Positions 46,089 to 58,785 are shown, counted from the first letter of the stretch. The stretch: 64,000 bases of DNA from Nephrocerus scutellatus (GCA_947095585.1 OX352764.1:4573001-4637000), one strand, 5' to 3'. Notes: generated by a model from the sequence alone, not told the origin. Numbers and translations: made by a program.

Positions 46089-46984
46089 GGTATAATGGTG
46101 CTTCTCAAACTTCCATAATGGAAGTAATAATCAGTGCTTCCCAAACTTTTTACAGAGATACATATACACAACAATAGCAGCAAGTCTTTCAGTGACTCTC
46201 AAACTTTTATAATGACACTTTAAGTGCTTCTCAAATTCCATAATAGGAGTAAGACTCATTGCCTCCAAACTTTTATCAGAGATATACACAATAATAGCAC
46301 CAAGTCTTTCAGTAATTTTCAAACATATAATTGAACTTTAAGTCCTTCTCAAACTTCCATAATGGGAGCAACACTCAGTGCTTCCAAAACTTTTAACAGA
46401 GACAACATACACAACAAAAGCAGCAAGTCTTTTAGTGATTCTAAAAATAGCAGCATCTCTTTCAGTGATTCTCAAACTTATATAATGCCACTTTATGTGC
46501 TTCTCAAACTTCCATAAGTAACACTCAGTGTATCCCAAACTTTCAACAAAGATATACACAACAATAGCAGCAAGTCTTTCAATGATTCTCAAACTTTTAG
46601 GATGTGACTTTGGGTGCTTTTCAAACTTTGGTAATTGGAGCAACACTCAGTGCTTCTCCAACTTTTAGCAGAGACAAACCCAACAAAAGCAGCAAGTCTT
46701 TCAGTGATTCTCAAATTTCCATAATGGCAGCAACTCTTTCAGTGATTCTCAAATTATATAATGACACTTTGAGTGCTTCTCAAACTTCCATAATGATAGT
46801 AACACTCAGTGCCTCGAAAACTTTTAACAGAGATAACACAACAATAGCAGCAAGTCTTTCAGAAATTCTCAAACTTATATAATAGCATTGTATGTGTTTC
46901 TCAAACTTCCATAATTGGTGCAACACTCAGTGCTTCCCAAAAATTTTAACAGAGACAATATACACAACAATAGCAGCAAGTGGC
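46089..46984. repeat. ~120-bp tandem array, about eight units
   Basis: The consensus contains GTGCTTCTCAAACTTCC, ATAATGGGAGCAACACTCAG, ACTTTTAACAGAGA and CAACAATAGCAGCAAGTC. GTGCTTCTCAAAC-type landmarks fall near 46099, 46220, 46341, 46496, 46614, 46771 and 46890, giving periods of ~120 with two ~155-bp units. LINE fragments of different families flank it on each side. Confidence 0.92.
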
Positions 46985-47500
46985 GAGGTCCCAAATAGCG
47001 CTATAACGCGCCGTTTTGCTGTGACAGTCCTCAGGAGACCCAATGCAACGATAAATGGTTGTCTGTGATGCCGTAGTCTGAAAACTTCTTCATGACAGAA
47101 AAGAAGGGAATACTTAGTTTGCGGAGACGAAGAGCCGCAAGCGCCGGACACTTGGAAAGAAAATGAATGAGAGTTTCTTTCTCATTCACATCTAAACAGC
47201 TTTTGCAAAAGGTATTGTGAGGTATTCCCAGTTTGGCTGCTTGGCTGCCCACCGGCCAGTGGCCTCTGGTTATTGCAACTACATTGGGGATATCTTTCCG
47301 AGATCTGGAAATCAGCTCGTTGGATTTGATTTTATTATAGGCAGGCCACATCGCTCTCGACGTGGTGCAATTAGTAAAATTGCTCCACCTTAACTGTGCT
47401 TTGGTGGTAAGGAAGGAGAGATTACGTTCCCTAACGGACCTCAGAGGACAGCTGACTGTCTCAGCGGATTCCGTGTCCAGTATGAGTGCCTACATAAGAC
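46985..47500 (-). pseudogene. R1/LOA/I-like LINE 3' region: RNase H tail
   Basis: The minus-strand frame 47351-47031 reads ISRSRKDIPNVVAITRGHW, then a CX2CX10HX4C motif (CKSCLDVNEKETLIHFLSKC, near 47202-47143), then LRLRKLSIPFF. Upstream pieces to 47500 fit the RNase H/linker with frame breaks. The sequence runs into the 120-bp array at 46985, shortly after the ORF end, so much of the 3' UTR is missing. Confidence 0.8.
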
Positions 47501-47549
47501 GAGTTTAATTCGAATATGACCAGAAACTTTAAAATCATTAAGTGGCTAG

Positions 47550-48530
47550 AGTATTAATATGATCCCAACATTCATAAATCTGCCTGTTGGTATTCCCACT
47601 ATAGTTTTAAACAGGTGTTCTTCACCGTTGGCATTGCTACTGCGCAGGCTTATCCATTTCTCTTATTCTTCTGGAGTCTTTTCTAAAAAAGGCGAACCGT
47701 CCGTCATCTCTTTCCTCGTACGCCTCATTGCGCTAAAATCCATACTTTCTAAAGTCATGGAAACGCTGAGCAATCGTAATCTTATGCAATACCTTGAATC
47801 TCAGGAAATTCTTACCGACCGGCAGTACGGTTTTCCTAGGCAACCTGATGGCTTATCTTACTGAAAAGTGGAATCAGTCTATTCACAAATTTGGTGAAAA
47901 CAAAGTTGTTGCACTCGATATTTTCAAGGCATTTGACAGAGTCTGACATCAAGCTCTTTCGTCAAAAATGAATAACTATGGAATTGATAAGACCCTGCTT
48001 GTTTGGACTAGTAGCTACCTTGCTGACAGTTCAATTCAGGTCGTGTTGGACGGTTTCAAATCCAGTGTGCACCGCATAAACGCTGTGCAAGGCTCTGTTT
48101 TGTCACCGACACTCTTTCTCATTTTCGTTAATGATGGAACAACAACGTAACAAGGTGGGGACTACATAATTAGAGTAGAATTTAACGCTTCCTAAACCCA
48201 ATGCTGTCTTCTGTCGTCTAAGCATAATTTAAACCCCGAACCCTTATCCATGATTGGATCCGGCATCAAAGAAACTGTAAAACGCACAATACTCGGTATG
48301 TGCCTCAACAACAAGCTTCAATGGTCATCGCTAAGAATGCTGCAAAATGTTTAGGTTTTCTAAAACGGTGCAAGATCTACTTCACGCCCTCGGACCTAGC
48401 TACTATTTACAAGGGACATATTCGACCTAAACTTGAATACAACTGTATAGTCTGTTGCATCTACTCGACAGAATTCAGAATCGCGGTCTTAGTATACATT
48501 TTACGAAAATCGGTCGGCTTCTTATCTGTC
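47550..48530 (+). pseudogene. CR1/jockey-like LINE reverse transcriptase relic
   Basis: Plus strand, several frames: NRCSSPLALLLRRLIHFSYS near 47600, MQYLESQEILTDRQYGF near 47785-47835, ALDIFKAFDRV near 47912 (motif A), YLADSSIQVVLDGFKSS near 48020, GSVLSPTLFLIFVND near 48091-48135 (motif B). The YADD region is deleted. Then GSGIKETVKRTILGM near 48257, AKNAAKCLGFLKRCK near 48330 and IRPKLEYNCIV near 48421. Same family as 19437-20150 and 38265-38350. Confidence 0.8.
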
Positions 48531-50329
48531 TGTTTCTATTATGTAGTTTATGTTTCTATTATCCAGAAAAACCAATTTGCTACATACTGACACGTTTAAG
48601 TACTTTATTGGCTTAAAAGAAGGAGAGTCACACCTTACATTGTGACCAAAATGTAAGATAGAATAGAATGGAATGGATTCTCCCCCGTCTTAGAGTCATC
48701 ATTTTAATTTTGTCATACGAAGATGTCCAAGATGGGCAGCTAAAAGCTGTTAACCAGAAATCAATCTCCATAATTCACCCCCCCTGTGAAATTCCACAAC
48801 TTAATTCATATAAAGCTAACAGGTGACTTGGCCATATAAAGCATATCGTTATCTTTAGCTGCGCAACTCGTCTGAAAGTTGTGGGTTGCAGTGCTGCGAG
48901 GCGATTGTTTTATGCATTTTCGCCAAGAATATAAAAAAAGTTCCCATCAGTGAGCAACTGGTATGCAAATGACCATCGTCATGGACAGAGACAGTCGGTC
49001 GATCGCTTGGTAATTACTCTTTTTTTTTGCTGGGAGGAGCTGGAATGGACTGGACAGAATGTATCGCACGCTTGCGCCCTCACCGCCGCGTCAAGCGCAA
49101 TTGAATAATCGCAATGAAACAAGGTGAACAGTATGACAGTGAGGGAGGGAGAGGGACGGACACAGTTGACAATGTTTAATTGTTATTCGTTTCGCTTTTC
49201 AAGGCTAGCAGATAGATGCGGGGGGGGGGGGGTGATCGAGACGATGTTGCGCCAGCACTGCTAAGGTTGATAAAGCCGTAAAAGAAGAAGAAGAAGAAGC
49301 TTAAGCGAATAATTTGTAATGCTCGCTCGACGAATATTCCATCTTCAGGCAGTCAATTTGGTCGCTCGTCCAATACCAGTTTTTATGGCAACGCATCGCT
49401 GGCCATATACGAGCGAGGAATAATCTTTTTTTTTATCGGCAATGGAGCGAATTAAGAAATCTGCCGATGATAGTGACATCATCCATTGGTATTCGACCGG
49501 CCGGCAATATGCATTGGACTCTGTGATGAAAAGATATAAAATGAAAATTAATTAATTCGAAAGATATTCACGATCGCAATCGCTGCTGCTACTGCAGTGC
49601 GAATTATTGCTGACGAATCGGCCAATTGCCATGATCGCGCTGCTGATAATAAACCCGATAGCTTGCTGCCTTCAATTTGCGAGTACCCTCAGAGGCGGTT
49701 GGCAATTGAAGTAAGGTGGAAGACATATCTATACGTACATTCCACTTTGGTAATCCAGTTCACACTTCATGGGACTGGAGCTGAAGCTTCTGCTAATCAC
49801 TTCACGTAAAATTCCTTGGCCAAATGATGTCCTTCTGACACGTGCAGTAATGCCATTTCAGACTGACTCCTTTTATGGGTCGGTGGTTGTTTCGGCCAAC
49901 CAGAATAATATGAAAGAAGCTAACAGAAGTGGAATACCTCTCTCTTCAGAATATAAACATAGCACGTAGAGTGTAAGCAATTTGCCTCATCCTCCTACTC
50001 CACCCACTTTAACCCATCAACACCATACACGCTCACAAACAATCAAAACACTTCGCAATCGATCAGAACAATTTTTTGATGACCAGGAATCCATCCGAGT
50101 TTCACCCTGTTATGTCTGGAAAGAGGTTGTAGGTCATCCTAGCAACATTTAGCTGATATAGAGTCCATTATGTTGAAAGATAGCGCTTTATTTGAAAACA
50201 TAAATATCCTAGTCCCGTTAATACCTTTACTAGATGTGCTAGCACGTCTCAATGGCATGTAGCTCAGCCGGGAAAAACGTGGGACTCATTCCCATTCATC
50301 CGAAGACACCAACTTCAACTCCAGATTCC
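48531..50329. other. Unique non-coding sequence
   Basis: No transposon or exon recognised. Contains a 13-G run at 49220-49232 and an AAG run near 49285-49300. The mixed-composition region 49440-49960 has an open 70-codon frame without known domain. Confidence 0.5.
49220..49232. repeat. Poly-G run (13 G)
   Basis: Thirteen consecutive G, unusual in an AT-rich context; also a likely site of sequencing length error. Confidence 0.95.
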
Positions 50330-51480
50330 ATCTTCGATACCTCTGCTATAAATTACTCTTGCTATTGAGTCGTAGTCGGTGCTGTCGAATGCGCTCTCAA
50401 TGGCAAGGAATGCAGACAGAGTCCTTTCCATGAAACGAAAAGCTCTTTCTAGCTTCTTCACAAGATAGTGAAGTGTACCTTCTGTACTTTTGCTTTTCCT
50501 GTTTGCAAACTGTATTGAGCGCAGAACGATAGACTAGTCTAGCCAGCCTCGACTATGGACGTCTCTTCATGGTTTTGAGGTCAAATGATGTTACTTATAG
50601 GTCTTTAAGATTTAGGCATTGCCTGGCTTGGGGATGAAGATAACATGTACCTGTCTCCAGGTAGTCTGAATGTACCCCCAGTTTTAGCTGGCTACAAATA
50701 GGGCAATCATACCCGGCAGGATAAGATCAAGCGCTGGAAAGATACCATCACCGCCGGGGGGTTTGAATGGTTTGAAGGAGCCTACGGCCCATTTAACCTT
50801 ATCCGGATCGAAGATAAACTATTTACTAGCAATGCAGATCCTTTGGTCTGATGCGTTCGGGTACATGTGTAGTACACGAGTATACGGATCTTGTAAATTA
50901 ACCTAAGGTAAGGTTCTAAGTGTATCCTTACGATCCGACGTGTAGGTGCCATCTTTCAACTACTCTCAGATAGAAGAGAAATTTGCTTGATAAATTTTGT
51001 TTGTGTTTCTATGGGCCTGAAATACCTTTGCGTTCTAGAGACCTTTTTTAAATTACTCATTGCAATGTTCGTTTGCTGAATGATCCAGTTGTTAAATGTT
51101 CTGTTGCTTTCAACTCCCTTCTTTTGGTCCGACGTGTAGGTACCATCTGTCTTTTTTAGTAAACCTACACAATTTGCATGATCTTTAACTAGTGTCTTAT
51201 GAATTCGTGCCGCTACTGGCATGTCAGCAAAGTTTTCGCAGCATTCCTTCATGTGCCACATTTAAATCGTCTCAATTATAAATTGTACTCTGTAACAGCG
51301 AACCTATTTTGCTCCCCACACTCCGTGGGTTTATCGCAGGTGAAGAGTCTTCTAACTTTCGTTCTAAGTTTAGCCAGCTGATTGTTCCACTAGGGAACCT
51401 TACACAGACTGGTTTTAAGGACGAAACTTTCGTTATAGAAATAAAGCAACACATCATATAATTGGTAGGTCCTCTGTGGA
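50330..51480 (-). pseudogene. R1/LOA/I-like LINE relic: endonuclease-RT linker and RT start
   Basis: Minus strand: ISWLNLERKLEDSS near 51390-51340 (post-endonuclease linker; usual form has PWWNxxLxxLRxKxRRLF), KECCENFADMPVAARIHKTL near 51250-51190, GLLKKTDGTYTSDQKK near 51165-51115, then PFKPPGGDGIFPALD near 50775-50730 (RT entry), WRQVHVIFIPKPG near 50665-50625, STEGTLHYLVKKLERAF near 50495-50440 and FLAIESAFDSTDYDSI near 50415-50365 (motif A, first Asp lost). A short duplication of the GGTGCCATCT-type linker (50945 and 51140) is present. RT palm and RNase H are missing. Confidence 0.8.
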
Positions 51481-51746
51481 CTCGATAGATATAACGAGCA
51501 TATCTAATTTAAAGAGAGAAAAAGTACCCGATACAGATTTCAGTTCGTGGAATTTTGAAAATATCTAGAGGAAGCCTGTATCAGTTTACTGGGAGTGTCA
51601 AACCTGATAATCTGATGTTCTGACAGCGAAACTTCGTCGGACACATGCCAGTTTTCAGCAAATTGAATTTTAAATGGACTGGTTTAGAGCCTTTATTGAA
51701 GGAAAGGACACTCACCCTATTCTATTGATGTCATTACTGTCCCAAA
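51481..51746. other. Non-coding sequence
   Basis: No recognisable feature. Confidence 0.4.
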
Positions 51747-52598
51747 AATAGCGGAAATACTCGGCGTTTCCCGGCTGCCCCATCCCACTGACCACCACCA
51801 AGTTAACACCCGCCCACTGACACTACACCCACTGACCTCCCGCACACTGACCCCCCGCCAACTGACCCACCCACCCACCCATCTGACCGCCAGCCCACGG
51901 ACCTCTGACCTCAGATGACCACCCACTCACATACCACCCCCACCCACCGAACTCGCACCAACTGACCAACCCACCAACTGACCACCTCACCAGCCCAGAA
52001 AAATATAGAATAAGTTTGAACGCGATTGGTTCATAAAAACATGCAATTTGTAGAAACAAAAAAAACATTCTTATGGAGACACTTTGACTTAGGAGTCTGA
52101 CCACTTTCCAAATATGCCTATTAAGTGCCTATTATGGCATTATGGTATAAAACCCCTTTGCAAAGTTTGAACGCGATCGATTCATAAAAACATGCAATTT
52201 GTAGAAACAATAAAAAAAAATTCGTATGGTGACCCCTTGACCTAGGAGTCTGACCACTTTAAAAATATGCCTATTAAGTGCCCATTATGGCATAAAACCC
52301 CTATGCAAAGTTTGAACGCGATCGATTCATAAAAACATGCAATTTGTAGAAACAATAAAAAAAAATTCGTATGGTGACCCCTTGACTTAGGAGTCTGACC
52401 ACTTTCCAAATATGCCTACTAAGTGCCTATTATGGTAGAAGACCGATATGCAATGTTAGAACGCGATTGGTTGAAGGGTTTGGCAGTCCATAGCGGACAT
52501 ACATACATACATACATACATACATACATACATACATACATACATACATACATACATACATACATACATACAAAGTTTCACTTTTATATATATAGATTA
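51747..52598 (+). mobile_element. GC-headed element (family G), copy D, with three ~150-bp units
   Basis: Starts AGCGGAAATACTCGGCG, then TTTCCCGGCTGCCCC (about 51767), CCCACTGACC-type minisatellite to 51990, a tandem array of about three units at 52010-52460 (landmark AGTTTGAACGCGATCG at about 52011, 52167 and 52308), a CATA microsatellite (52497-52570), and an AT-rich end TTTTATATATATAGATTAG near 52580-52598. Same order of parts as copy C, but the array unit is unrelated in sequence (TTGACCTAGGAGTCTGACC, TATGCCTATTAAGTGCC) and lacks the CTCF-like core. Confidence 0.8.
52497..52570. repeat. (ACAT)n microsatellite
   Basis: About 18 perfect ACAT repeats lying just before the AT-rich end of family G copy D. 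A CATA tract at this place is a recurrent trait of some fly non-autonomous elements. Confidence 0.97.
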
Positions 52599-52639
52599 GA
52601 GGTTTTTGTCCTGGCATTGTTGTATCAGTTCCTGGACAT

Positions 52640-53010
52640 CTAAAACATCCTATTAAGCGTTTTAAAATCATTTTAACATTTTATAATCAACATACTATCC
52701 ATTAATCATCCTATAAACCTCCTACAAAAACATCCCGTAATTACCTATAAACGTCGTACAACCATCCTTTAATAATTCTATAAATATCCTATAAACACCC
52801 CAAAATCAGCCTATAAACGTCCTAAGTATCATCACAATCATCTTATAAACATGCTATAATTATCCCTAAAATCATCCTATAATTACCTATAAGCATCCCA
52901 TAATCATCCTATCTATAATCCTGTAAACATCCTATAAACATCTTATGTATCATAATATAACCATCCCATAAACATCTTATAATCCTTTGCGCATCCTATA
53001 ATCAAGTAGG
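52640..53010. repeat. Degenerate CATCCTATAAAC array (inverted relative of the 112-bp array)
   Basis: Repeats of CATCCTATAAACATCC, TAATCATCCTATAA and CATCCCATAATCATCC. Their reverse complements (GGATGATTATAGGATG, GTTTATAGGATG) are the building blocks of the array at 24050-24830. No clear higher-order period remains. Confidence 0.8.
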
Positions 53011-54390
53011 AGGATAATTTATAGAACTTTCTCGCTAGTAGCCAACCATCGGTCAAACATCATCCAAACAGATGAATTGACAAATGACATTCATCATACC
53101 CGTTCGTACACCTCAAAGTGTTAACAAAAGTTGCGACAAACTTTAAATAGCTTCCAAAACTGTAAGCGATACAAAGTGCAACGTCTGACGATGGCCAAAT
53201 ACGAACGAATATTTGCGAACAAAAGAATATTTTTTTTTTTGGTTTTGTGCCAGGATTGGAATGCATGGATGGATTGATCCTCCTCGCGCTGGGTGATTAA
53301 AACAATTCCATATGGCGTTATTGTCGTGTACCCACATTTGGTGGATTGCGTGCTTCGCCACCACTCACGTTGATTTTGCCACAGTCAGAGCCATTCAGAA
53401 TCCGTCGTAATTTGGGCCGTGCCGTGCATGGTTTATGGATTGGCGCAGTTGAATAAATGGTAATTTAAACAAAGGAATGTAACTTTACTAAGTTTGTCCT
53501 CCTCGTCCGTTAAAAAGGCCATCATCAATTTTGACTTTGCAAAGTCACAAAAGTTGTGGCTCATCTGTGACGGAAGAATGTAATTAAACCTTCTTGGTGG
53601 TTACGTCGATACTGCAACTCTGAGAAGAATGACAGTGATGCGCCCTTCCGCCCTCTCTCTCTGGCACGACTTTCGATCGAATGAAAATTGCAATGAATTT
53701 TGTGGATTGGACTTGATAAAGATGTCAGGTTAATTTTGAGATACTTTCTAAAGTAGTCATCCCGGGCGAGACGGAAGAAACTATACCTGCTAGGGATGTC
53801 TTGGTCAAGAGACAATTTCGCGGGGAAGGATTTTTCATTTTATGTTTTGGTTCTGGTGTTTTAAGAAAGAAAAGTGAATACATACCAAATACAATTTTTT
53901 TTATACTCTTTCACCGTTACAATGCCAATCTGCTCATGTTCATATCTTGAACAGGTTATTAGGTTTTGAACAGGAGTCTGTGTTACATTATGTGATTGTT
54001 GAATAGTTGTGATCCGTCTGCCACAAATAACTTTCAAAAATGTAAGAGTAGGGCTGGACAGGCGAAATTGGATGTAGACACCAAAAAAAGGAAATACAAT
54101 ACAATACAGAAAAGCATTCCTTTGAATTGAATCTCTAGAATCCCCTAAGAGGCCCAAGAACAACCTGGAGGTCAACTGTGTTGACGGACGCTTAAACTCA
54201 GAATATGCGATCGTGACCCCAGCTACCTCATCTTGCTTTGGGCCGCGCCAGGTAGAAGGAACTTGTTGTCGCCATGATGATCCATTAGAAGTTATCTGCG
54301 CTCCGTCCAGCAACCCTTCGAGAAGGTAAGAATAAGACTGTTGCTCCAACTCTTCTCTTCCACTCTTCTAACTTTAAATTGTACATACAG
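53011..54390. other. Unique non-coding sequence
   Basis: No transposon recognised. The 162-codon minus-strand frame 53861-54349 has a moderately complex N-terminal part (LLDGAQITSNGSSWRQQVPS, about 54319-54260) but matches no family I know, and its C-terminal part looks random. Confidence 0.45.
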
Positions 54391-54680
54391 GGATGATGAT
54401 GTGTTCATGATGGTAGGTGACTTACTGATGGTAGTGAGTGGTGTGGGGATGGAGAGAAGCTGCATGTGGGAATGCATTGCGAGTTCATTGCTATTGCCAA
54501 ACAAAGGTATAGAGAAAAATAAAGAGTAAAGAAAGATAACTAGAGTAAGGAGAAAATCTTCATATAGTTATTATAACAAAAAAAAAACACATTCTCTCTG
54601 AACAAAAATAGTATAATAAATGGTGTGCCACAAGATTCCAAATCTGGACCTTTATTATTTTTTCGAATTTCTAACATTAA
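54391..54680 (+). repeat. Dispersed direct duplication, copy 1
   Basis: About 290 bp (GATGATGTGTTCATGATGG ... TTTATTATTTTTTCGAAT) recurs at 56106-56395 with roughly 90% identity by eye. The 3' part translates NGVPQDSKSGPLLFF, a decayed LINE RT motif B (usually GVPQGSxLGPLLF), so the duplicated unit contains a LINE scrap. Confidence 0.85.
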
Positions 54681-56105
54681 AATGTACGCATCCCGCACTG
54701 ATGCAGACATTATCTGATGCCAAAAAGATTCAATCAATCAATTGGTAATCATTGGTCCATACATACATAATCCTGCCCAGTTTTACACTTAAGGTTCCCG
54801 AGGCTACCCAGCATTAGTACAACAACAAAAAGTTCCAATCGCCCTGAATTCCCCCGGATGAGATGCCAAAATCTGATGAGTCTCCCCATTTTTTTATCCC
54901 TCTGTATGATTCTTATTCTTCTTTTTTGTGAATGCCATGCAGCGAGGCCAACACTAAACCGTCGCCTCCACCGCATTGTGTCCGCTGACCATATCCGCCA
55001 ATCCAATTCGATTCGTATCCGTGATGTGCAGCGACAAGTTTATGTTTTATTTTTCGTGCATTGCTGTTCTTAAATTTGGCCCCGAAAATATTTTCGTTTC
55101 TGCGAAGAACAAAAAAAACTTAAATGAAAATCGCTGCTTTCTGAGACGGTACGACAATGCACCACACACCAAATATCTCTGCTCTCACAGACGACGAACG
55201 ATGAAGGATAAATCTATTTTCGGACGCTGGCGATGCCCATTGTAATGGCTGATGGCGCTGGCGGTGATGTTGGTAAACGGATGCTCCCATGCAAAGCTTC
55301 CTAGACTCTGATGGACCGATGGCAGTGCCTGGGCTAGCTGATCTGCTTATGTTTTTTTTTGAGATGGTGCTCCGGTTGCTGTAAATTGAAAAAAAAAAGG
55401 TAATTTACGAATTTTGTATCTGAATATCTATCGATAGATGCTCTGTGGTCTGGGCCATTTTAAATTTCGCCCTGCCGTGCGTCTAAGTGCAGGAGAAATT
55501 CTCTGCAGAACTTCCTCTCTTCTCTCTATAGTCTCTTCGTCACAGCAAATGAAGAATTGGAAAATGTATCTTTGCTGTGCGCGCACTTTGTATGTGAGTT
55601 TGTATCTATATCTCTTCTTTTGTATATCGATGTATCTAATCTGCTATATATGTGTGTATATGCAACGCAGCGTGTATAGGTAGGTAGTTGGTTGGCGTGA
55701 ATTTAGGTTACCGCATGTTTTTGGTCCACACGGGTCTCCACACATCTCCTCTTCTGCTTCTGTATATATATTGCACATCATGGCAAACACACCCGTATAC
55801 GTGATGGTGCTTCTTGCTGGCTGGCTGGCTGACTGGTTGGCTGCGGGTGTAGTCGCACTTTCCATTGTTCGAGATTATCGAACGTTTGGCGTTTGCTGTA
55901 GTTTTGCCATTTAGCTGGATTACACGCATACACATATATAACGCACACACACACACTTACTCCAATAGCATAAAAACAGATTTTCTATCCGGTCGATTGG
56001 GATGGTTCGAGGAATCTATACATATCCCAATCTGGCTGATTTTAATGAGAGTTTCGCATTAGTTTTCCAACCAATGAACCGTTAATTTACTGTACTGTAC
56101 TGTAC
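54681..56105. other. Unique non-coding sequence
   Basis: Lies between the two copies of the duplication. Contains CA repeats near 55945-55960, a TGTACTGTACTG run near 56090-56106, and frames without known domains. Confidence 0.5.
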
Positions 56106-56395
56106 TGGGGATGGATCATGATGTGTTCATGATGGTAGGTGACTTAGTGAAGGTGGTGAGTGGTGTGGGGAGGGAGAGAAACTGCATGTGGGAATCCATT
56201 GCGAGTTAATTGCTATTGCCAAACAGAAGTATAGAGAAAAAGAAAGAGTAAAGAAAAATAACGAGAGTAAGGAGAAAATCTTCATATATTATAACAAAAA
56301 AAAAATCATTCTCTGTGAACAAAAATAGCATAATAAATGGTGTACCACAAGATTCCAAATCTGGACCTTTATTATTTTTTTCGAATTTTCGGTCG
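56106..56395 (+). repeat. Dispersed direct duplication, copy 2
   Basis: Second copy of 54391-54680, same orientation, about 1.7 kb away. It differs by small indels and substitutions, such as CTTAGTGAAGG for CTTACTGATGG. It ends in the same RT motif-B scrap. Confidence 0.85.
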
Positions 56396-56439
56396 GTGGA
56401 AGTGATTATCAATAGCTAACACCAAAACACTGAGAAACT

Positions 56440-57065
56440 TATTCTGTGTTACGTTAAGGAAGGTCTTTAGACACAAAATATTTCTTTTAAGGGTGCTTTC
56501 CTGAGATGGCAAATAGCTACGTCATCCGCATGAGCGATCACTCCTCAGTCTCTTCTCAGGCATATCAGCGGCTCATTCACAACTGAGCTCCATAGAAGGG
56601 GGACAGGACTCCACCTTGCGATGTTACTGGGCAGACAGATCTTTTGGAAGACGTCACACCCAGTTTTTATTTAACAATCCGACTTGTGAGCAGAAGGTTA
56701 ATCATTTCGGCATTTGAGTCATGTACCCTCAATGTCGACAGTGTATTCGTGATCACAGATGTGTTGACGTTGTTAAAATTGCCTTCAATGTCTAGGAATG
56801 CTACCATTGTGTACTCCTTGTAGTGGAGGGAATATTCAATAGAACGTATTATCGTATGCAGATTTCTACAGATTTACGCGGATATCGATCAGTCTTTCCC
56901 ATGTCTTCAAGAGGAACGATGATAGACTGATGGGTTTGGGATCTTTTGGACTATCGTGCGTGCATTTACCAGCATTGGGTATTAAAACTACTTTCACTTC
57001 TCTCCATATATCCGGAATGTGGACCAGATTAAGCTCAGCTCTTTAGAATCCATATTTCGAATAAT
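56440..57065 (-). pseudogene. R1/LOA/I-like LINE relic: RT palm with altered active site
   Basis: Minus strand with frame changes: REVKVVLIPN-like near 57000-56970, PKPISLSSFLLKTWERLIDI near 56945-56890, EYTMVAFLDIEGNFNNVN near 56815-56765 (motif A), LLLTSRIVK near 56695-56670, QGGVLSP at 56620-56597 (motif B), and HADDVAI at about 56532-56512, where the catalytic box is normally YADDVAI. The Tyr-to-His change and several stops indicate a dead copy. RNase H is not present. Same family as 18640, 23480 and 50330. Confidence 0.82.
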
Positions 57066-58785
57066 AAGAGCTAAGCTTAAAAAAAACTAAAAAATACCGA
57101 ATTATACAAATCGTTCAAGAGGATTAGAACCCGAGAACAAACAACAGTTAAGTCGTCGAAAACAGAAGAACAAATTAAATAACTGCATCTGCACTGAACG
57201 CCTGGCGATGTTGATGGACGCCTCTGTGGCCAATTGCTGATGTAGAGATTAATACTTTTCGCCCTACGGGTCTGCACCACTGGCCATTTGTTTCTACTGA
57301 TTTCAATTTTGAATTAAAGTTTAATCGCATCATGGTCCGTCAGATGGATGACAACAGCAGCAGCTTGTGATGATGATGATGATGATGATGATGACCTCGA
57401 CGTCAATACAACCGGACGTGATTCCATTTCCATGGAGAGTATGCGAGCAGCAACAAACACATCACTGGAAGAGACGAAAATATCTGCGACGATGACGATG
57501 ATGACACTCCGCTAAATGTTAAATATTATTGGCTTGATGGACCAAAGAAGGAGGCGGTAAAAAATCAGCAACAACAACGAAATGCGGGAAGAACAAAAAA
57601 ATTCCTCTGCATTTGGTATGTGGGTTGATGACGATGATGATGTGGACGTTGGTTGTTTGGATTTTTGTTTGCTGCTTCGTTTGGGAATGGTCAGTCATTC
57701 ATTGTTGGTGTCGACGCGACGGCCAAGCACGATGGTCAGCACATCATATGGCATCACATCGCATCACATGAAATATTAAAAACGAAACAAGAGCAGATAA
57801 GTAATTCATTAGCGGGAGAGTGGGACATGTCCGTCTCCACTAACAGCGTCCACTGCTGATGCAGATCCAAAACAGAACAGACAGACAAAGAGAAAAAATT
57901 GTGGTTCGCTTGCGGTGGTGCGACAAATGCAGCAACACTACCCTCAAATGCAAATGAGATCAGCTTAGAGGGGTGGACTGATGTTTTCCTCCAGCCATCC
58001 AGCAGTTGAGCCGGGAGGTGAAAGATTTCAAATTTGACCGCAAGAGCTACAAGTGCTCCGGCATTTCGTTCACTTTATTTGCTTGTTATGTCGGTCGGCC
58101 TCGTTAGCTGATGCCGCCTCCATGTCGATGACAAAACAGAGCGCACAGCACAGCACGGACGATTCACTCATCCACACACCCACACACGAGTACACTCATT
58201 CATGTAATCCATCGTCAGTTGGGTCCGACGACAACGTGTTGAATATTCCATCCAATGTGGCGGAAGACAAATCGCAATAATGACCAACAGCCTGACCAAG
58301 AGAGGGGTAACGGCTGATGTTCTGTGCTATCGTTCTGTCATAAATGGAAATAGATGTGCGTCCCAGCTAACAATGGCGGACGACGGACGGACAGTTTCAT
58401 CGTCTGTGTTCGTTGTCGGTTTTCATTTTCTATTTTCCATTATTTTGTTCGTTCCTAAAAAAAGCTGATGCTTCATCGTGCGTCACAATTCCCCCCTTTT
58501 GGTTTTTGTCTATGATATGAGGGGAGGGAGTTTGTCAAATTATTTGCAAATGCAAATTATGTTTGTGCTACAAAGAGCGTCAGGACGGTTTCAGGATTAT
58601 TTCTGACTACATTAACATTTTAAATAGAAGCATAAAAAGTCTGTTGTGTCTAAATTTAACAAACTGAGGATTTTGGTAATTTTTTGTTAATCATGAAGAT
58701 TATAGTTGCACTCAAGTCCAACTTTCCATTTAAAACGAAGAGTTCCTTTCAACACTCCTTGGGTTTTTAGGGGGCCGGCACTAAA
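57066..58785. other. Unique non-coding sequence
   Basis: Includes the GAT run at 57367-57394 and CGATGATGATG-type stretches near 57490 and 57630. No transposon or convincing exon. 58050-58300 is relatively complex sequence, but its frames (75 and 62 codons) show no known domain. Confidence 0.5.
57367..57394. repeat. (GAT)n microsatellite
   Basis: About nine perfect TGA/GAT trinucleotides. Confidence 0.95.

Noticed and set aside
53340..53450. Possible minus-strand exon with ATG and a GTGAGTGG donor
   Set aside because: The frame from the ATG meets a stop before the donor.
53861..54349. 162-codon minus-strand frame as a gene
   Set aside because: No recognisable domain, no splice or promoter context, and the C-terminal third looks random.
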